Source: Phreatobacter sp. (lineage in GTDB: Bacteria; Pseudomonadota; Alphaproteobacteria; Rhizobiales; Phreatobacteraceae). From it: DNA of 64,000 bases. Positions 44,390 through 52,739 of the stretch are shown piece by piece (position 1 is the first letter of the stretch; every line of letters begins with the position of its first letter). Location of the stretch: the NCBI GenBank assembly GCA_019749835.1, contig JAIEPJ010000087.1:44327-108326 (forward strand), read 5' to 3'. A model generated the notes under the pieces. The model saw nothing but the letters and a program-made list of their open reading frames with translations. It did no database searches and was not told the origin of the DNA. The position numbers were made by a program, and so were the translations under genes.

Positions 44390-44830
44390 ATGGCGCTGGA
44401 TCTGGGGCCTCTCGACGGACATGTCGGCTATCTCCTGCGCCGGGCGCAGCTTGCCGTCTTTGCCGATATCGGTGCGGGGCTCGCCGCACATGCCATGTCG
44501 CCGGCGGACTATGCGGTGCTCACCGTCATCGACAGCAATCCCGGCGCGGGCCCCTCCCAGGTCGCCGAGACGCTGGGCATCCAGAAGACCAATTTCGTGC
44601 CCCTGATTCGCCGGATGGAGGCGCGGGGCCTGGTGCTGCGGACGCCATCCGCGCGCGACAGGCGGTCCGTGGATCTGACACTGACCGAGGACGGAAAGAC
44701 CTTCCTTGCCACCCTGCACGCCATGGCACAGGCCCATGTCGATCGCGTCCGCGACCATCTCGGCCCGGCCGAATACGAAGCACTGCTCGCGCCGCTGCAA
44801 CGGCTTGCGAGGCTCACGCGCCCGGCGTGA
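44390..44830 (+). CDS. MarR-family transcriptional regulator
   Basis: A 146-residue MarR protein: winged helix with recognition helix GPSQVAETLGIQKTNFVPLI and wing LVLRTPSARDRRSVDLTLTEDG, flanked by dimerisation helices. It is divergent from the crotonase/ligase/amidohydrolase genes, the same arrangement as the CoA-thioester-sensing MarR repressors CouR and FerC/FerR types of hydroxycinnamate clusters. GAGGTG precedes the chosen ATG; the upstream open frame crosses the operator and is rejected. Confidence 0.93.
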   Translation: MALDLGPLDGHVGYLLRRAQLAVFADIGAGLAAHAMSPADYAVLTVIDSNPGAGPSQVAETLGIQKTNFVPLIRRMEARGLVLRTPSARDRRSVDLTLTEDGKTFLATLHAMAQAHVDRVRDHLGPAEYEALLAPLQRLARLTRPA

Positions 44831-44882
44831 GCGCGCAGCGGGCGACAGGCGTCGTCCGCTGGATGCAAGAGCTGGCGTCCGG

Positions 44883-45752
44883 CTATTCGGCGGCCGCGTG
44901 GAGCTTCGTTCCGGCCAGCTCACGGAAATCCGGCATCGGCGCCAGCCAGCGCCTGGTCAGCGCTTCGGCCCGGGTCGACCAGGCGAAGTCGTCGCGGCCA
45001 TGGACGCGCCAGAGCACCTGATCCGAAAGCTCGAGCAAGGCGAAGGCGCCCGCCGGCTCGCCCGCCGTCGCGAAGGTTTCGGTCAGCGACTGCAGCGTCA
45101 GATGGGCAATGCCGTCCACCATGGTCAGCGTATTCCAGTGGACGTGGCCGGAGATCCAGACGACCGGCACCTTTGCAAGGCGCAGCGCCGCCCGGACCCG
45201 TTCGGCCGTCGGATAGGTCGAGAAGCGCGCATTGTTCTCGAACCAGCGGTTGCCGACCTGCGAATGGCCTGAGACCGGCACGTGGCTGACGATGGCGAGC
45301 GGACGGTCGGCGGCGCCGATCGTCGCGGCGAGCCACGCGAGATCGGCGTCCTGCAGCGCAAAGCCGCCCGGCCGGTGCAGCCTGGCGTCGGCGCGCCAGA
45401 CGACGATCCGCCAGTCACCGATGTCGATGGTCTCATGGCCGGCGGTCCGGCCGAGGATGGCGTCGTTGTCGGCAACCTCCAGATGGTCGCGGTCGTGGTT
45501 GCCGTCGAGATGGAAACGCGGATGGGCGATGGGGGCAAAGGCCTCGGCCACTTCCCGCTCCAGCACGAGATCGCTCTCCCGCGCCTCGTCGGAGATGCGG
45601 TCGCCGAGATCGAGGACGATGTCGGGATCAGCCTCGGCGACGAAGCGGCGGAACTCCTCCATCAGGCCGAGCGCGGCCGGCCCGGCCTTCGAAAACGACG
45701 GCTTGCCATGGTGGATGTCGGTGACGATGCACAGGCGTGCGGCGCGGGTCAT
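44883..45752 (-). CDS. Calcineurin-like metallophosphoesterase
   Basis: A 289-residue dinuclear metallophosphoesterase. All family blocks are in order: VTDIHHG (D-x-H), LDLGDRI (GD), HLDGNHDRDHL (GNHD), AIVSHVPVSGH and ISGHVHWNT (GH-x-H). No signal peptide, so it acts in the cytoplasm. It is the last gene of the Ugp/Phn-type transport operon, in the place that the glycerophosphodiesterase UgpQ holds in E. coli ugp, so it may hydrolyse an imported phosphodiester. A hairpin lies between it and the upstream receptor gene. Confidence 0.87.
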   Translation of the reverse strand: MTRAARLCIVTDIHHGKPSFSKAGPAALGLMEEFRRFVAEADPDIVLDLGDRISDEARESDLVLEREVAEAFAPIAHPRFHLDGNHDRDHLEVADNDAILGRTAGHETIDIGDWRIVVWRADARLHRPGGFALQDADLAWLAATIGAADRPLAIVSHVPVSGHSQVGNRWFENNARFSTYPTAERVRAALRLAKVPVVWISGHVHWNTLTMVDGIAHLTLQSLTETFATAGEPAGAFALLELSDQVLWRVHGRDDFAWSTRAEALTRRWLAPMPDFRELAGTKLHAAAE

Positions 45753-45786
45753 GGGCGGTTCTCGACGGGCAGGGGAAGGAGCAAGG

Positions 45787-45805
45787 CCCGCCCCGCCGGG
45801 GCGGG
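45787..45805 (-). terminator. Hairpin between the ABC receptor and phosphoesterase genes
   Basis: Perfect 8-bp stem (CCCGCCCC / GGGGCGGG) with loop GCC, within the larger GGCCCG/CGGGCC context, 25 bases beyond the receptor stop codon. No T-run on the coding strand; a partial terminator or RNA-stabilising element. Confidence 0.5.
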
Positions 45806-45829
45806 ACGGGCCGACGGCGTGGATGGGGA

Positions 45830-47113
45830 TCAGCTGGCGCGGCGCGGTAGCAGCGGCTGCACCGCGGTGGCCATGGCGGTCAGCGCCTCGTCGGCGCCCT
45901 TCGACTTGTTCACCACCGACTGCAGGTGATCGTTGATCACGTCGGTGATGCGCAGGGCGTTCTGGCCGGGGAAGGCGTACCAGCCGTTGATCACGTCCTG
46001 CTGGCGGATGGCGACCAGGTGGTTCGGGTTGTCGCGATAGAACTTGCCGAGCATGTCCTCGCGCTGCGCAGGAATGGTCGTACCTGGCATGTAGCCGGTG
46101 GCGTTGACCATGGTCGTCGCGCCGACCGGACCGGTGGCATATTTGATGAACTTCCAGGCTGCGTCCTGCTTGGCACGGTCCTTGGTGAACATCATGGCGA
46201 CATTGCCGCCGGCCGGCAGGCGCGGATTGGCGGCAGAGAGCGGGAAGCGGCCGCAGACCAGCTTGAAGCGCCCGCCGATCTCGCGGTTGTAGCGGCCGAG
46301 CTGGGCGGTGGACTGCATCGACATGCCCAGGCGGCCCGAGAAGAAGTCCTGGAAGGCCGTATCCGGGCGGATGTCGGGCATCTTGCCGTCGTCAACCAGC
46401 TTGCGCAGCACGCGGATCGCTTTCTGGCCCGGCTCGTCGGCAAAGGCGACGCGGCTCTCGTCGGCGTTCAGCATCGTCCCGCCATGCGACATGACGAGGG
46501 CCTGCCAGGCCCAGTTGCCAGTGATGGTCCAGTCGTAGAAAAGGCCGGTCCGGTTCTGCGCCGGAGCCTGGATGGCCGCGGCGAGGCGGGTGACCTCGTC
46601 CCAGCTGGTCGGCAGCTTGTCGGGATCGCCGCCGGCGGCCTTCAGCAGGTCAACATTGTAATACATGATCGGCGTCGACATAGCGAAGCCGATACCGGTC
46701 TGCTTGGTGCCGGTCTGGCCGAGCGACAGGAGCGACGGCGAGAAGCCGAGCGAGGCGGTCTCCGGATCGGCGTCCATGAAGGGCTTGAGGTCAACGGGAA
46801 TGCGGCGCTCGTCCAGGGTGCGCTGGCGGTTGAGGCCATGGAAGGCGATGTCCGGCAGGGTGTTGGTCACGACGTCGCGCAGATTGCGCTGAAGGATTTC
46901 CTCATAGCCCACCTCGGGCGCGCGCAGCGTCACCTTGATGGTCGGGTTGGCCTTCTGGAAGTCGGCGACGATCTTTTCCATCAGGTCCTTGAACAGGACC
47001 GGAATGGAGTACTGCACCTGCAGTTCCACCGGCGTGGACTGGGCGCGCAGGTAGGCAGGCAGGGCCACCGTGGCGGCGGCGCTGGCGATGAATGTGCGGC
47101 GGGTCGTGGTCAT
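45830..47113 (-). CDS. ABC transporter substrate-binding protein (UgpB/family 1 type)
   Basis: A 427-residue periplasmic receptor with a Tat-like signal peptide (TTTRRTFIASAAATVALPA, cleavage near LRAQS). VELQVQYSIPVLFKDLMEK and VADFQKANPTIKVTL are typical of carbohydrate or glycerol-3-phosphate receptors, as is the C-terminal AAWKFIKYATGP. It is the only receptor of that class in the operon, so it should serve the UgpCAE-like membrane components 2.5 kb upstream, although phnDEC genes lie between. TGGAG precedes the ATG at 47113. Confidence 0.9.
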   Translation of the reverse strand: MTTTRRTFIASAAATVALPAYLRAQSTPVELQVQYSIPVLFKDLMEKIVADFQKANPTIKVTLRAPEVGYEEILQRNLRDVVTNTLPDIAFHGLNRQRTLDERRIPVDLKPFMDADPETASLGFSPSLLSLGQTGTKQTGIGFAMSTPIMYYNVDLLKAAGGDPDKLPTSWDEVTRLAAAIQAPAQNRTGLFYDWTITGNWAWQALVMSHGGTMLNADESRVAFADEPGQKAIRVLRKLVDDGKMPDIRPDTAFQDFFSGRLGMSMQSTAQLGRYNREIGGRFKLVCGRFPLSAANPRLPAGGNVAMMFTKDRAKQDAAWKFIKYATGPVGATTMVNATGYMPGTTIPAQREDMLGKFYRDNPNHLVAIRQQDVINGWYAFPGQNALRITDVINDHLQSVVNKSKGADEALTAMATAVQPLLPRRAS

Positions 47114-47140
47114 GGTCACTCCAGGGGTCAGAGGCATGCG

Positions 47141-47944
47141 TCAGGAAAGAGCGAGCCGGGGGCCGGCGTCGCGGGGCGTCGGGTCGGCCGCCGGGGGATG
47201 CTCGGTCGTCCCGTAGATCGCGGTGAAGGCCGCGGTGTCGAAGGCGCTCGCCGGGCCGTCGAGGACGACCCGTCCCGCCCTGAGGGCGACGACGCGGTCG
47301 GCGAAGCGGCGGGCGAGTTCGACCTGATGGAGGGCGCAGAGGACGGCGATGCCGCTTTCGCGCGCCACCGTCCGCAGGACGCCGAGGACATTCTCTGCTG
47401 ATTGCGGGTCGAGGCTCGAGACCGGCTCGTCGGCGAGCAGGATGCGCGAGCGTTGCGCCAGGACCCGGGCGATCGCGACCCGCTGCTGCTGGCCGCCCGA
47501 GAGGGAATCGGCGCGCTGATAGGCCTTGTCGAGGACCCCGACGCGGTCGAGGCAGGCGAGCGCCAGCTGGCGATCCTCGTGCGGGAACAGGCGGGTAACG
47601 ACCCGCCATGTCGCCACATGCCCCATGCGGCCAGCGAGCACGTTGTCGATCGCCGACATGCGGCCGATCAGGTTGAACTGCTGGAAGATCAGGCCGACAT
47701 CGCGGCGCGCCCGTCGCAGTTCGCTGCCGCTGAGCTTGGCGAGATTGCGCCCGAGGACTGCGACCGTACCCTTGTCCGGTGCCACGAGCCGCGTCACGCA
47801 GCGGAACACTGTCGACTTGCCTGCCCCCGACGGGCCGACCAGGGCAACGACCTCACCCGGCCTGACGGCGAGCGAGACGTCGGCCAGCGCCGTCGTGGCT
47901 CCATAGGCCTTGGTGACGCCGTCGAGGGCGAGAACCTCCGCCAT
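47141..47944 (-). CDS. phnC: Phosphonate-type ABC transporter ATP-binding protein (PhnC family)
   Basis: A 267-residue ATPase with Walker A GPSGAGKSTVFRC (about residue 38), signature SLSGGQQQRVAIARVLAQ, Walker B ILLADEPVSSLDP and switch CALHQVEL. The stretch RDVGLIFQQFNLIGRMSAIDN is characteristic of PhnC. It energises import of phosphonate or phosphate-like anions with the neighbouring PhnE and PhnD. Its ATG shares a base with the phnE stop (TGATG). The Pro-rich tail is not conserved-looking. Confidence 0.93.
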   Translation of the reverse strand: MAEVLALDGVTKAYGATTALADVSLAVRPGEVVALVGPSGAGKSTVFRCVTRLVAPDKGTVAVLGRNLAKLSGSELRRARRDVGLIFQQFNLIGRMSAIDNVLAGRMGHVATWRVVTRLFPHEDRQLALACLDRVGVLDKAYQRADSLSGGQQQRVAIARVLAQRSRILLADEPVSSLDPQSAENVLGVLRTVARESGIAVLCALHQVELARRFADRVVALRAGRVVLDGPASAFDTAAFTAIYGTTEHPPAADPTPRDAGPRLALS

Positions 47945-48771
47945 CAGACGAGCCTCCGCCGGAGCCAGGCCGAGAACTGGTCGATGGCCGTGACCATGAC
48001 CAGCACGATGACCGAGAGAGTCAGCAGCTTCTGGAAGTCGAGCAGGTCGATCGCGGCCTTGATCTCGATGCCGATGCCGCCGGCGCCAACGATGCCGAGG
48101 ATGGTCGACGTGCGGACATTGGCCTCCCACACATAGAGCGAGACCGAGGCGAGGTTCGGCAGGACCGAGGGCAACATCGCATAGGTGACGATCTTGGTCT
48201 GGTTGGCACCGGACAGCGCCGCGGCCTCCAGCGGCGCCGGCGGAATGGTCTCGATGGCCTCGGCGTTGAGCTTGGCGATGACCCCCAGCGAATGGACGAT
48301 CATGCCAAGCACGCCGGCGAAGGGGCCTAGGCCGACGGCCGCGACGAAGAGGATGGCAAAGACGACCGTGTCGATGCCGCGGAAGGCGTTGACGACCGCC
48401 CGCACCGGAATGGACAGCAGCGGCGAGGGCGTCATGTTGCGGGCGATGAAAATCGACAGGGGAAAGGCCAGCAGCGTCGCCACCGTCGTCCCCACCGTCG
48501 CGATCGCCACCGTTTCGAGGGCGCGATAGACGAAGGCGTCGAAGTCGCCCGTATAGGGCGGCCAGGCCGTCGAGGCCCAGGCCCAGAGCCGTGGCAGGCC
48601 AGTCACCAGCTTGGCGGGGTCGACCTCGGCGATCCGCACCGAGGCCACCACGAAGGCGACGACGGCAACCCCGACCGCCACCCGCGCCAGGAAGGCGCGG
48701 GACCAGAAGGTGACCGGCGGCTCCACATAGGAGCCGTCGGTGCGCCGGGTCGGGGTCGCCGGTTGGGACAT
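47944..48771 (-). CDS. phnE: Phosphonate-type ABC transporter permease (PhnE family)
   Basis: A 275-residue permease with about six helices. PhnE motifs: ALETVAIATVGTTVATLLAFP, NAFRGIDTVVFAILFV, GPFAGVLGMIVHSLGVIAKL and the coupling loop EAAALSGANQTKIVTYAMLP. A longer open frame upstream runs through phnD in another frame and is rejected. Two bases separate it from the phnD stop, and it overlaps phnC by one base. Confidence 0.93.
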   Translation of the reverse strand: MSQPATPTRRTDGSYVEPPVTFWSRAFLARVAVGVAVVAFVVASVRIAEVDPAKLVTGLPRLWAWASTAWPPYTGDFDAFVYRALETVAIATVGTTVATLLAFPLSIFIARNMTPSPLLSIPVRAVVNAFRGIDTVVFAILFVAAVGLGPFAGVLGMIVHSLGVIAKLNAEAIETIPPAPLEAAALSGANQTKIVTYAMLPSVLPNLASVSLYVWEANVRTSTILGIVGAGGIGIEIKAAIDLLDFQKLLTLSVIVLVMVTAIDQFSAWLRRRLV

Positions 48772-48773
48772 GG

Positions 48774-49637
48774 TCAGGAGGTCCGGATGACGCCGAGATC
48801 GCGGCCCATCTTCTCGAGGACCTCGTAGGGTGCGTGGGTAGCGGTCACGAAGCCGGTATAGGGCCAGGGCAGGAGCTTCTTCTCCTCGTCGGAGAGACCG
48901 GCCAGCGACGCCGCCAGCGCATCGGCGCGGGCCTGGGGGAAGCTCTTCGAGACGACAACGCACTCGTTCGGCAGCGGGTCGGATTCCCACACGATGGTGT
49001 TGGATGTCGCCTGGATCGTGCCGTTGCGGATCATCGTGTTGCGGTGGGTGTCCCAGCCGGTGGCGAGATCGACCTGACCGTTGATCGTCGCCATCTGCGC
49101 GGCGGCAGCGGAGGCGCCTTCGGCATAACGGCCGAAGAAGGTCTTCGGCTCGATGCCCTTGGAACGGAGGAAATGGGTCGGTACCAGCCAGCCCGAGGTC
49201 GAGCCGACGTCGAGCATCTGCATCGACAGGCCGCGCGCATCCTCGGGGAACCTGGCGACGTTGAGGCCCGGACGGCCGACGATGATCGCCTTGTAGGTGG
49301 GGATGCCGTTGACCAGCATCGTGTTGATGATGCGCGCCTCGCCGCGCACCTTGGCGAGGATGTAGCCCCACGGGCCCATCTGCGCGACGTCGATCTGCTC
49401 GTTGGCGAGCGCGGTCGCGATGCCGGCCCAGTCGTTGGCCACCTGCAGTTCAAGATTGAAACCCGCCTTTTCGGCGATGGCCTTGTAGACCGGCTCCCAG
49501 ACGCGGCGGGTGTCGGCCTGGGTCGGCTGCTGCGGGCCGAGGCCGATCTTCAGCGTCGGCCGTGCCTGGGCGAGAGCGGGGGCGGCCATGGCAGCTCCGG
49601 CGGCGGCAAGAAGGATGCGGCGATCGATCAGGGTCAT
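48774..49637 (-). CDS. phnD: Phosphate/phosphite/phosphonate-binding protein (PhnD family)
   Basis: A 287-residue periplasmic receptor with signal peptide (DRRILLAAAGAAMAAPALAQ). Mature motifs: LKIGLGPQQPTQADTRRVW, DWAGIATALANEQIDVAQMG (ligand loop) and DVGSTSGWLVPTHFLRSKG, the last being the conserved phosphonate-site segment of PhnD. It captures the anion for PhnE/PhnC. The ligand could be a phosphonate, phosphite or a phosphate ester. Confidence 0.93.
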   Translation of the reverse strand: MTLIDRRILLAAAGAAMAAPALAQARPTLKIGLGPQQPTQADTRRVWEPVYKAIAEKAGFNLELQVANDWAGIATALANEQIDVAQMGPWGYILAKVRGEARIINTMLVNGIPTYKAIIVGRPGLNVARFPEDARGLSMQMLDVGSTSGWLVPTHFLRSKGIEPKTFFGRYAEGASAAAAQMATINGQVDLATGWDTHRNTMIRNGTIQATSNTIVWESDPLPNECVVVSKSFPQARADALAASLAGLSDEEKKLLPWPYTGFVTATHAPYEVLEKMGRDLGVIRTS

Positions 49638-49662
49638 GAGAGGTCTCCTTGGGGGGTCGAGA

Positions 49663-50508
49663 TCACTTGACGGCGGTCATGGTGACGCCGTCGATGAACC
49701 AGCGCTGGGCAGCGAGGAACGCGATGACGAGGGGGGCGGTGATGGCCGTCGCCGCGGCCATGAGCGGGCCGTAATTCGTCCCGGCCTCGGCATTGGCGAA
49801 GAAGACGACGCCGAGCGGCGGGGTGGCGAGGTGCTCGGACTGGACGACGATGAGCGGCCAGAAGAACTCGTTCCAGTTCCACACCAGCGACAGGACGCCG
49901 AAGGCGATCACTGCCGGCATCGCGGTCGGCATCATGATCCGCCAGACGATGGCGAATTCGCCGAGACCGTCGAGGCGGGCGGCATTGATGAGATCGTCCG
50001 GCACGGTGAGGAAGAACTGCCGCATCAGGAAGATGCCGAAGACCGAGATGGTCGAGGGCAGGATGATGGCGGCATAGGTGTTCAGCAGCCCGAGCTGCCA
50101 GAGCAGGATATAGAGCGGGATGGCGGTCACCTGCGGCGGGATCAGCAGGCCGAGCAGCACCAGCATGAACATGGTCTCGCGGCCGCGCCATCGCAGCTTC
50201 GCCAGCGCATAGGCGCAGGGCAGCGCCGTCAGCAGCTGGCAGGCGAAGATGGAGCCGGTGACGATGAAGCCGTTGAGGATGTAGCGGGCGAGCGGCTGTT
50301 TGGTGAAGGCGTCTGCATAGTTCTGCCAGGCGTGCCACTGTTTCGGCAGCAGCGTGAATTCCGGCGAGAAGATCTCGCCCGACGGCTTCAGACTGACCGA
50401 GATCATGATGACGAAGGGGGCCAGCATCAGGAAGGCGCCGAGGCCCAGCGCCGCATGGCGGAAGAGCTGGAAGCCGAGACCGGTCGCGGCGATGGAGCGC
50501 GTGCGCAT
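49663..50508 (-). CDS. ABC transporter permease (UgpE/MalG type)
   Basis: A 281-residue permease with six helices and the EAA-type coupling loop DDLINAARLDGLGEFAIVWR near residue 190. LMLAPFVIMISVSLKP at the N-terminus is typical of UgpE/MalG-like subunits. An in-frame TTG at 50520 overlaps the preceding stop codon, but the ATG at 50508 is the more normal start. It forms the channel with the next gene upstream. Confidence 0.92.
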   Translation of the reverse strand: MRTRSIAATGLGFQLFRHAALGLGAFLMLAPFVIMISVSLKPSGEIFSPEFTLLPKQWHAWQNYADAFTKQPLARYILNGFIVTGSIFACQLLTALPCAYALAKLRWRGRETMFMLVLLGLLIPPQVTAIPLYILLWQLGLLNTYAAIILPSTISVFGIFLMRQFFLTVPDDLINAARLDGLGEFAIVWRIMMPTAMPAVIAFGVLSLVWNWNEFFWPLIVVQSEHLATPPLGVVFFANAEAGTNYGPLMAAATAITAPLVIAFLAAQRWFIDGVTMTAVK

Positions 50509-50516
50509 GGGGCCCC

Positions 50517-51452
50517 TCAACCGTAATGGGTGTTGCGCTCCTGCAGGCGCACCTGGATGACGGTGACCAGCAGGACAAAGCCGAGGAAGACGACGGTAAG
50601 GGCCGCCGCATAGGCCGAGCGCAGGAAGGAGAAGCCCTCCTGGTACATCTGGAACAGCAGCACGTTGGTGGCCTTGTTCGGGCCGCCGTCGGTCAGCACC
50701 TGCACCGTGTCAAAGACCTGGAAGGCGCGGATCGCGGTGATGGTGACGACGAACAGCATGGCCGGCCCGAGCATCGGCCAGGTAACCCTTCGGAAGCGCT
50801 CGAAGGCGCCGTCGGCCCCGTCCACTGCGGCGGCCTCGTAGAGATCCTTCGGGATCGCCTTCAGCCCGGCGATGAAGAGCACCATCGACAGGCCGATCGC
50901 CTGCCAGATGCCGATGACGCCGAGGGCGAAGAGTGCGGTGTCCGGGTTCTTCAGCCAGTCGGTCGTGGGAATTCCGACGAAGGCGAGGGTCAGGTTGATG
51001 GCGCCGACCGTCGGATGGAAGGCGAACTGGAAGACCAGCGCCATGGCGAGCAGGGTCGAGACCACCGGCAGGAAGAAGGCGGCGCGGTAGAAGCCCCTGA
51101 GGCTCTCGCCCGCCTCGATCAGGATGGCGGCGCCGAGGCCGAGAAAGACCGATAGCGGCACTACGAAGGCGACATAGGTGAGCGTGTTGCGCAGCGTCTT
51201 CCAGAACACTGCGTCGCCGGCCATCTCGCGATAGTTTTCGAGCCCTGCCCAGGCGATCTCCGGCATGCCGAAGGTCCAGTCGGTGAAGGACAGCACGAAG
51301 ACAGCGACCGTCGGCCCCAGCAGCAGGATCCAGATCAGCGCGAAGGCCGGTCCCGCCAGCACCCAGGCGGCGAGCTGCTCGGCCGTCTCGCCCGCGCGGG
51401 CCCTGGCGGGGCGGGCGAGCCCTGTCGGTGCGGCGAGGGCGAGGTCAGACAT
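50517..51452 (-). CDS. ABC transporter permease (UgpA/MalF type)
   Basis: A 311-residue permease with an N-terminal cytoplasmic stretch of about 25 residues and six helices. The coupling loop is KDLYEAAAVDGADGAFERFR near residue 215, and VFDTVQVLTDGGPNKATN is typical of UgpA/MalF subunits. Eight bases overlap the upstream ATPase gene. Confidence 0.93.
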   Translation of the reverse strand: MSDLALAAPTGLARPARARAGETAEQLAAWVLAGPAFALIWILLLGPTVAVFVLSFTDWTFGMPEIAWAGLENYREMAGDAVFWKTLRNTLTYVAFVVPLSVFLGLGAAILIEAGESLRGFYRAAFFLPVVSTLLAMALVFQFAFHPTVGAINLTLAFVGIPTTDWLKNPDTALFALGVIGIWQAIGLSMVLFIAGLKAIPKDLYEAAAVDGADGAFERFRRVTWPMLGPAMLFVVTITAIRAFQVFDTVQVLTDGGPNKATNVLLFQMYQEGFSFLRSAYAAALTVVFLGFVLLVTVIQVRLQERNTHYG

Positions 51453-52632
51453 GGACCGTCTCTCCCCGCGCGGCCGGCACCAGGGGCGGGGATGACTGGC
51501 GGACGGCGATCCGCTTTCCGTCCTTGCCGAAGACCAGGACCCGGCGCGGGTCGGTCGACAGTGCGACCGGGTCGCCTGTCCTCAGGGCCGCTGCCGCCGA
51601 CGGTTCGATCCGCGTGACGAGAGGCCGGGTCAGCGGGCTGGCGACGACATGGACCAGCGTCTCGGCGCCGAGCATCTCGACATGACGGATCGTGCCGACG
51701 AGGGCGATGGCGTCGCTGGCCGCCCCGTGCGTCACCATCAGCGCCTCGGGGCGGATGGCCACCGTCACTTCCGCGCCCGGCTGCCCCTCGACCGTAACCG
51801 GCCAGGGCGTCCCGATCACCTCGACGCGTCCGTCGGCGCCGATTCGGCCCGGCAGCGTGTTGATCTCCGGCGTACCGATGAACGTGGCGACGGCGAGGTC
51901 CTGCGGGTCGTCATAGATGACCTGCGGCGGGGCGACCTGCAGCAGGTGGCCCCCCATCATGACCGCCACCCGGTCCGACATGGTCATTGCCTCGGCCTGG
52001 TCGTGGGTGACGTAGACGAAGGTGGCGCCGAGCGAGCGGTGCAGTTCCGAAATCTCGGTGCGCGCCTGCACCCGCATCTTGGCGTCGAGGTTCGACAGGG
52101 GCTCGTCCATGAGGAAGGCCTTGGGCCGGCGCACCATGGCGCGGGCGAGCGCCACGCGCTGGCGCTGGCCGCCGGAGAGCTGGGCCGGCTTGCGGGCGGC
52201 GAGATGGCCGATGCCCAGCCCCTCGGCAACGGCCTTGACGTCCCGGTCTATGCCGGCTCGGGCTGCCCGCGCACCCGGCATGAAACGTCCCGCCAGGGGC
52301 AGGCGCTGGAGCGCCGACAGGCGCCGCATCTCCAGCGGCAGGGCGATATTCTCCGCCACCGTCATATAGGGGTAGAGCGCATAGGACTGGAAAACCATGG
52401 CGACGTCGCGCGCCTTCGGCGGCAGGTCGTCGACCATGCGTTCGCCGATCAGGACATCACCGGAATCCTGGGTCTCCAGGCCGGCAATGATGCGCAGGAG
52501 CGTGGTCTTGCCGCAGCCCGAGGGACCGACCAGCGTCAGGAATTCGCCATCGGCGATGTCGAGCGAGACGCCGTGCAGGATCTGCGCGTCCTTGAAGCTC
52601 TTCCGGATGTTCCGCAGCGATATGCCGGCCAT
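51445..52632 (-). CDS. ABC transporter ATP-binding protein (UgpC/MalK type)
   Basis: A 395-residue ATPase with C-terminal TOBE-type regulatory domain (from about residue 265; VTVAIRPEALMVTHG). Walker A GPSGCGKTTLLR (about residue 38), Q-loop VFQSYALYPYMTV, signature QLSGGQRQRVALAR, Walker B FLMDEPLSNLDAKMR and switch YVTHDQAEAM. There is an insertion of about 25 residues after the Q-loop (LQRLPLAGRFMPGAR) not seen in minimal UgpC. GGAGG stands ahead of the ATG. It is first in the transport operon, 107 bases after the GntR gene. Confidence 0.94.
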   Translation of the reverse strand: MAGISLRNIRKSFKDAQILHGVSLDIADGEFLTLVGPSGCGKTTLLRIIAGLETQDSGDVLIGERMVDDLPPKARDVAMVFQSYALYPYMTVAENIALPLEMRRLSALQRLPLAGRFMPGARAARAGIDRDVKAVAEGLGIGHLAARKPAQLSGGQRQRVALARAMVRRPKAFLMDEPLSNLDAKMRVQARTEISELHRSLGATFVYVTHDQAEAMTMSDRVAVMMGGHLLQVAPPQVIYDDPQDLAVATFIGTPEINTLPGRIGADGRVEVIGTPWPVTVEGQPGAEVTVAIRPEALMVTHGAASDAIALVGTIRHVEMLGAETLVHVVASPLTRPLVTRIEPSAAAALRTGDPVALSTDPRRVLVFGKDGKRIAVRQSSPPLVPAARGETVHV

Positions 52633-52664
52633 CGTTCCGCCTCCGCCGTCGAGGCGACGGCTTC

Positions 52665-52689
52665 ACTTGTCGCCTTTAAGCCGACAAGT
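52665..52689. promoter_or_regulatory. Putative PhnF-type operator upstream of the transport operon
   Basis: Inverted repeat ACTTGTCG-N9-CGACAAGT with perfect 8-bp arms and an A+T-richer centre (CTTTAAG), 33 bases upstream of the ATPase start codon and just downstream of the regulator gene. GntR/HutC regulators bind GT-N-AC palindromes next to their own genes. Binding is inferred. Confidence 0.6.
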
Positions 52690-52739
52690 TAACGGGCGTG
52701 TGACGGCATGCCGGATTTGCCGCAGTGCGGCAGGACGCT

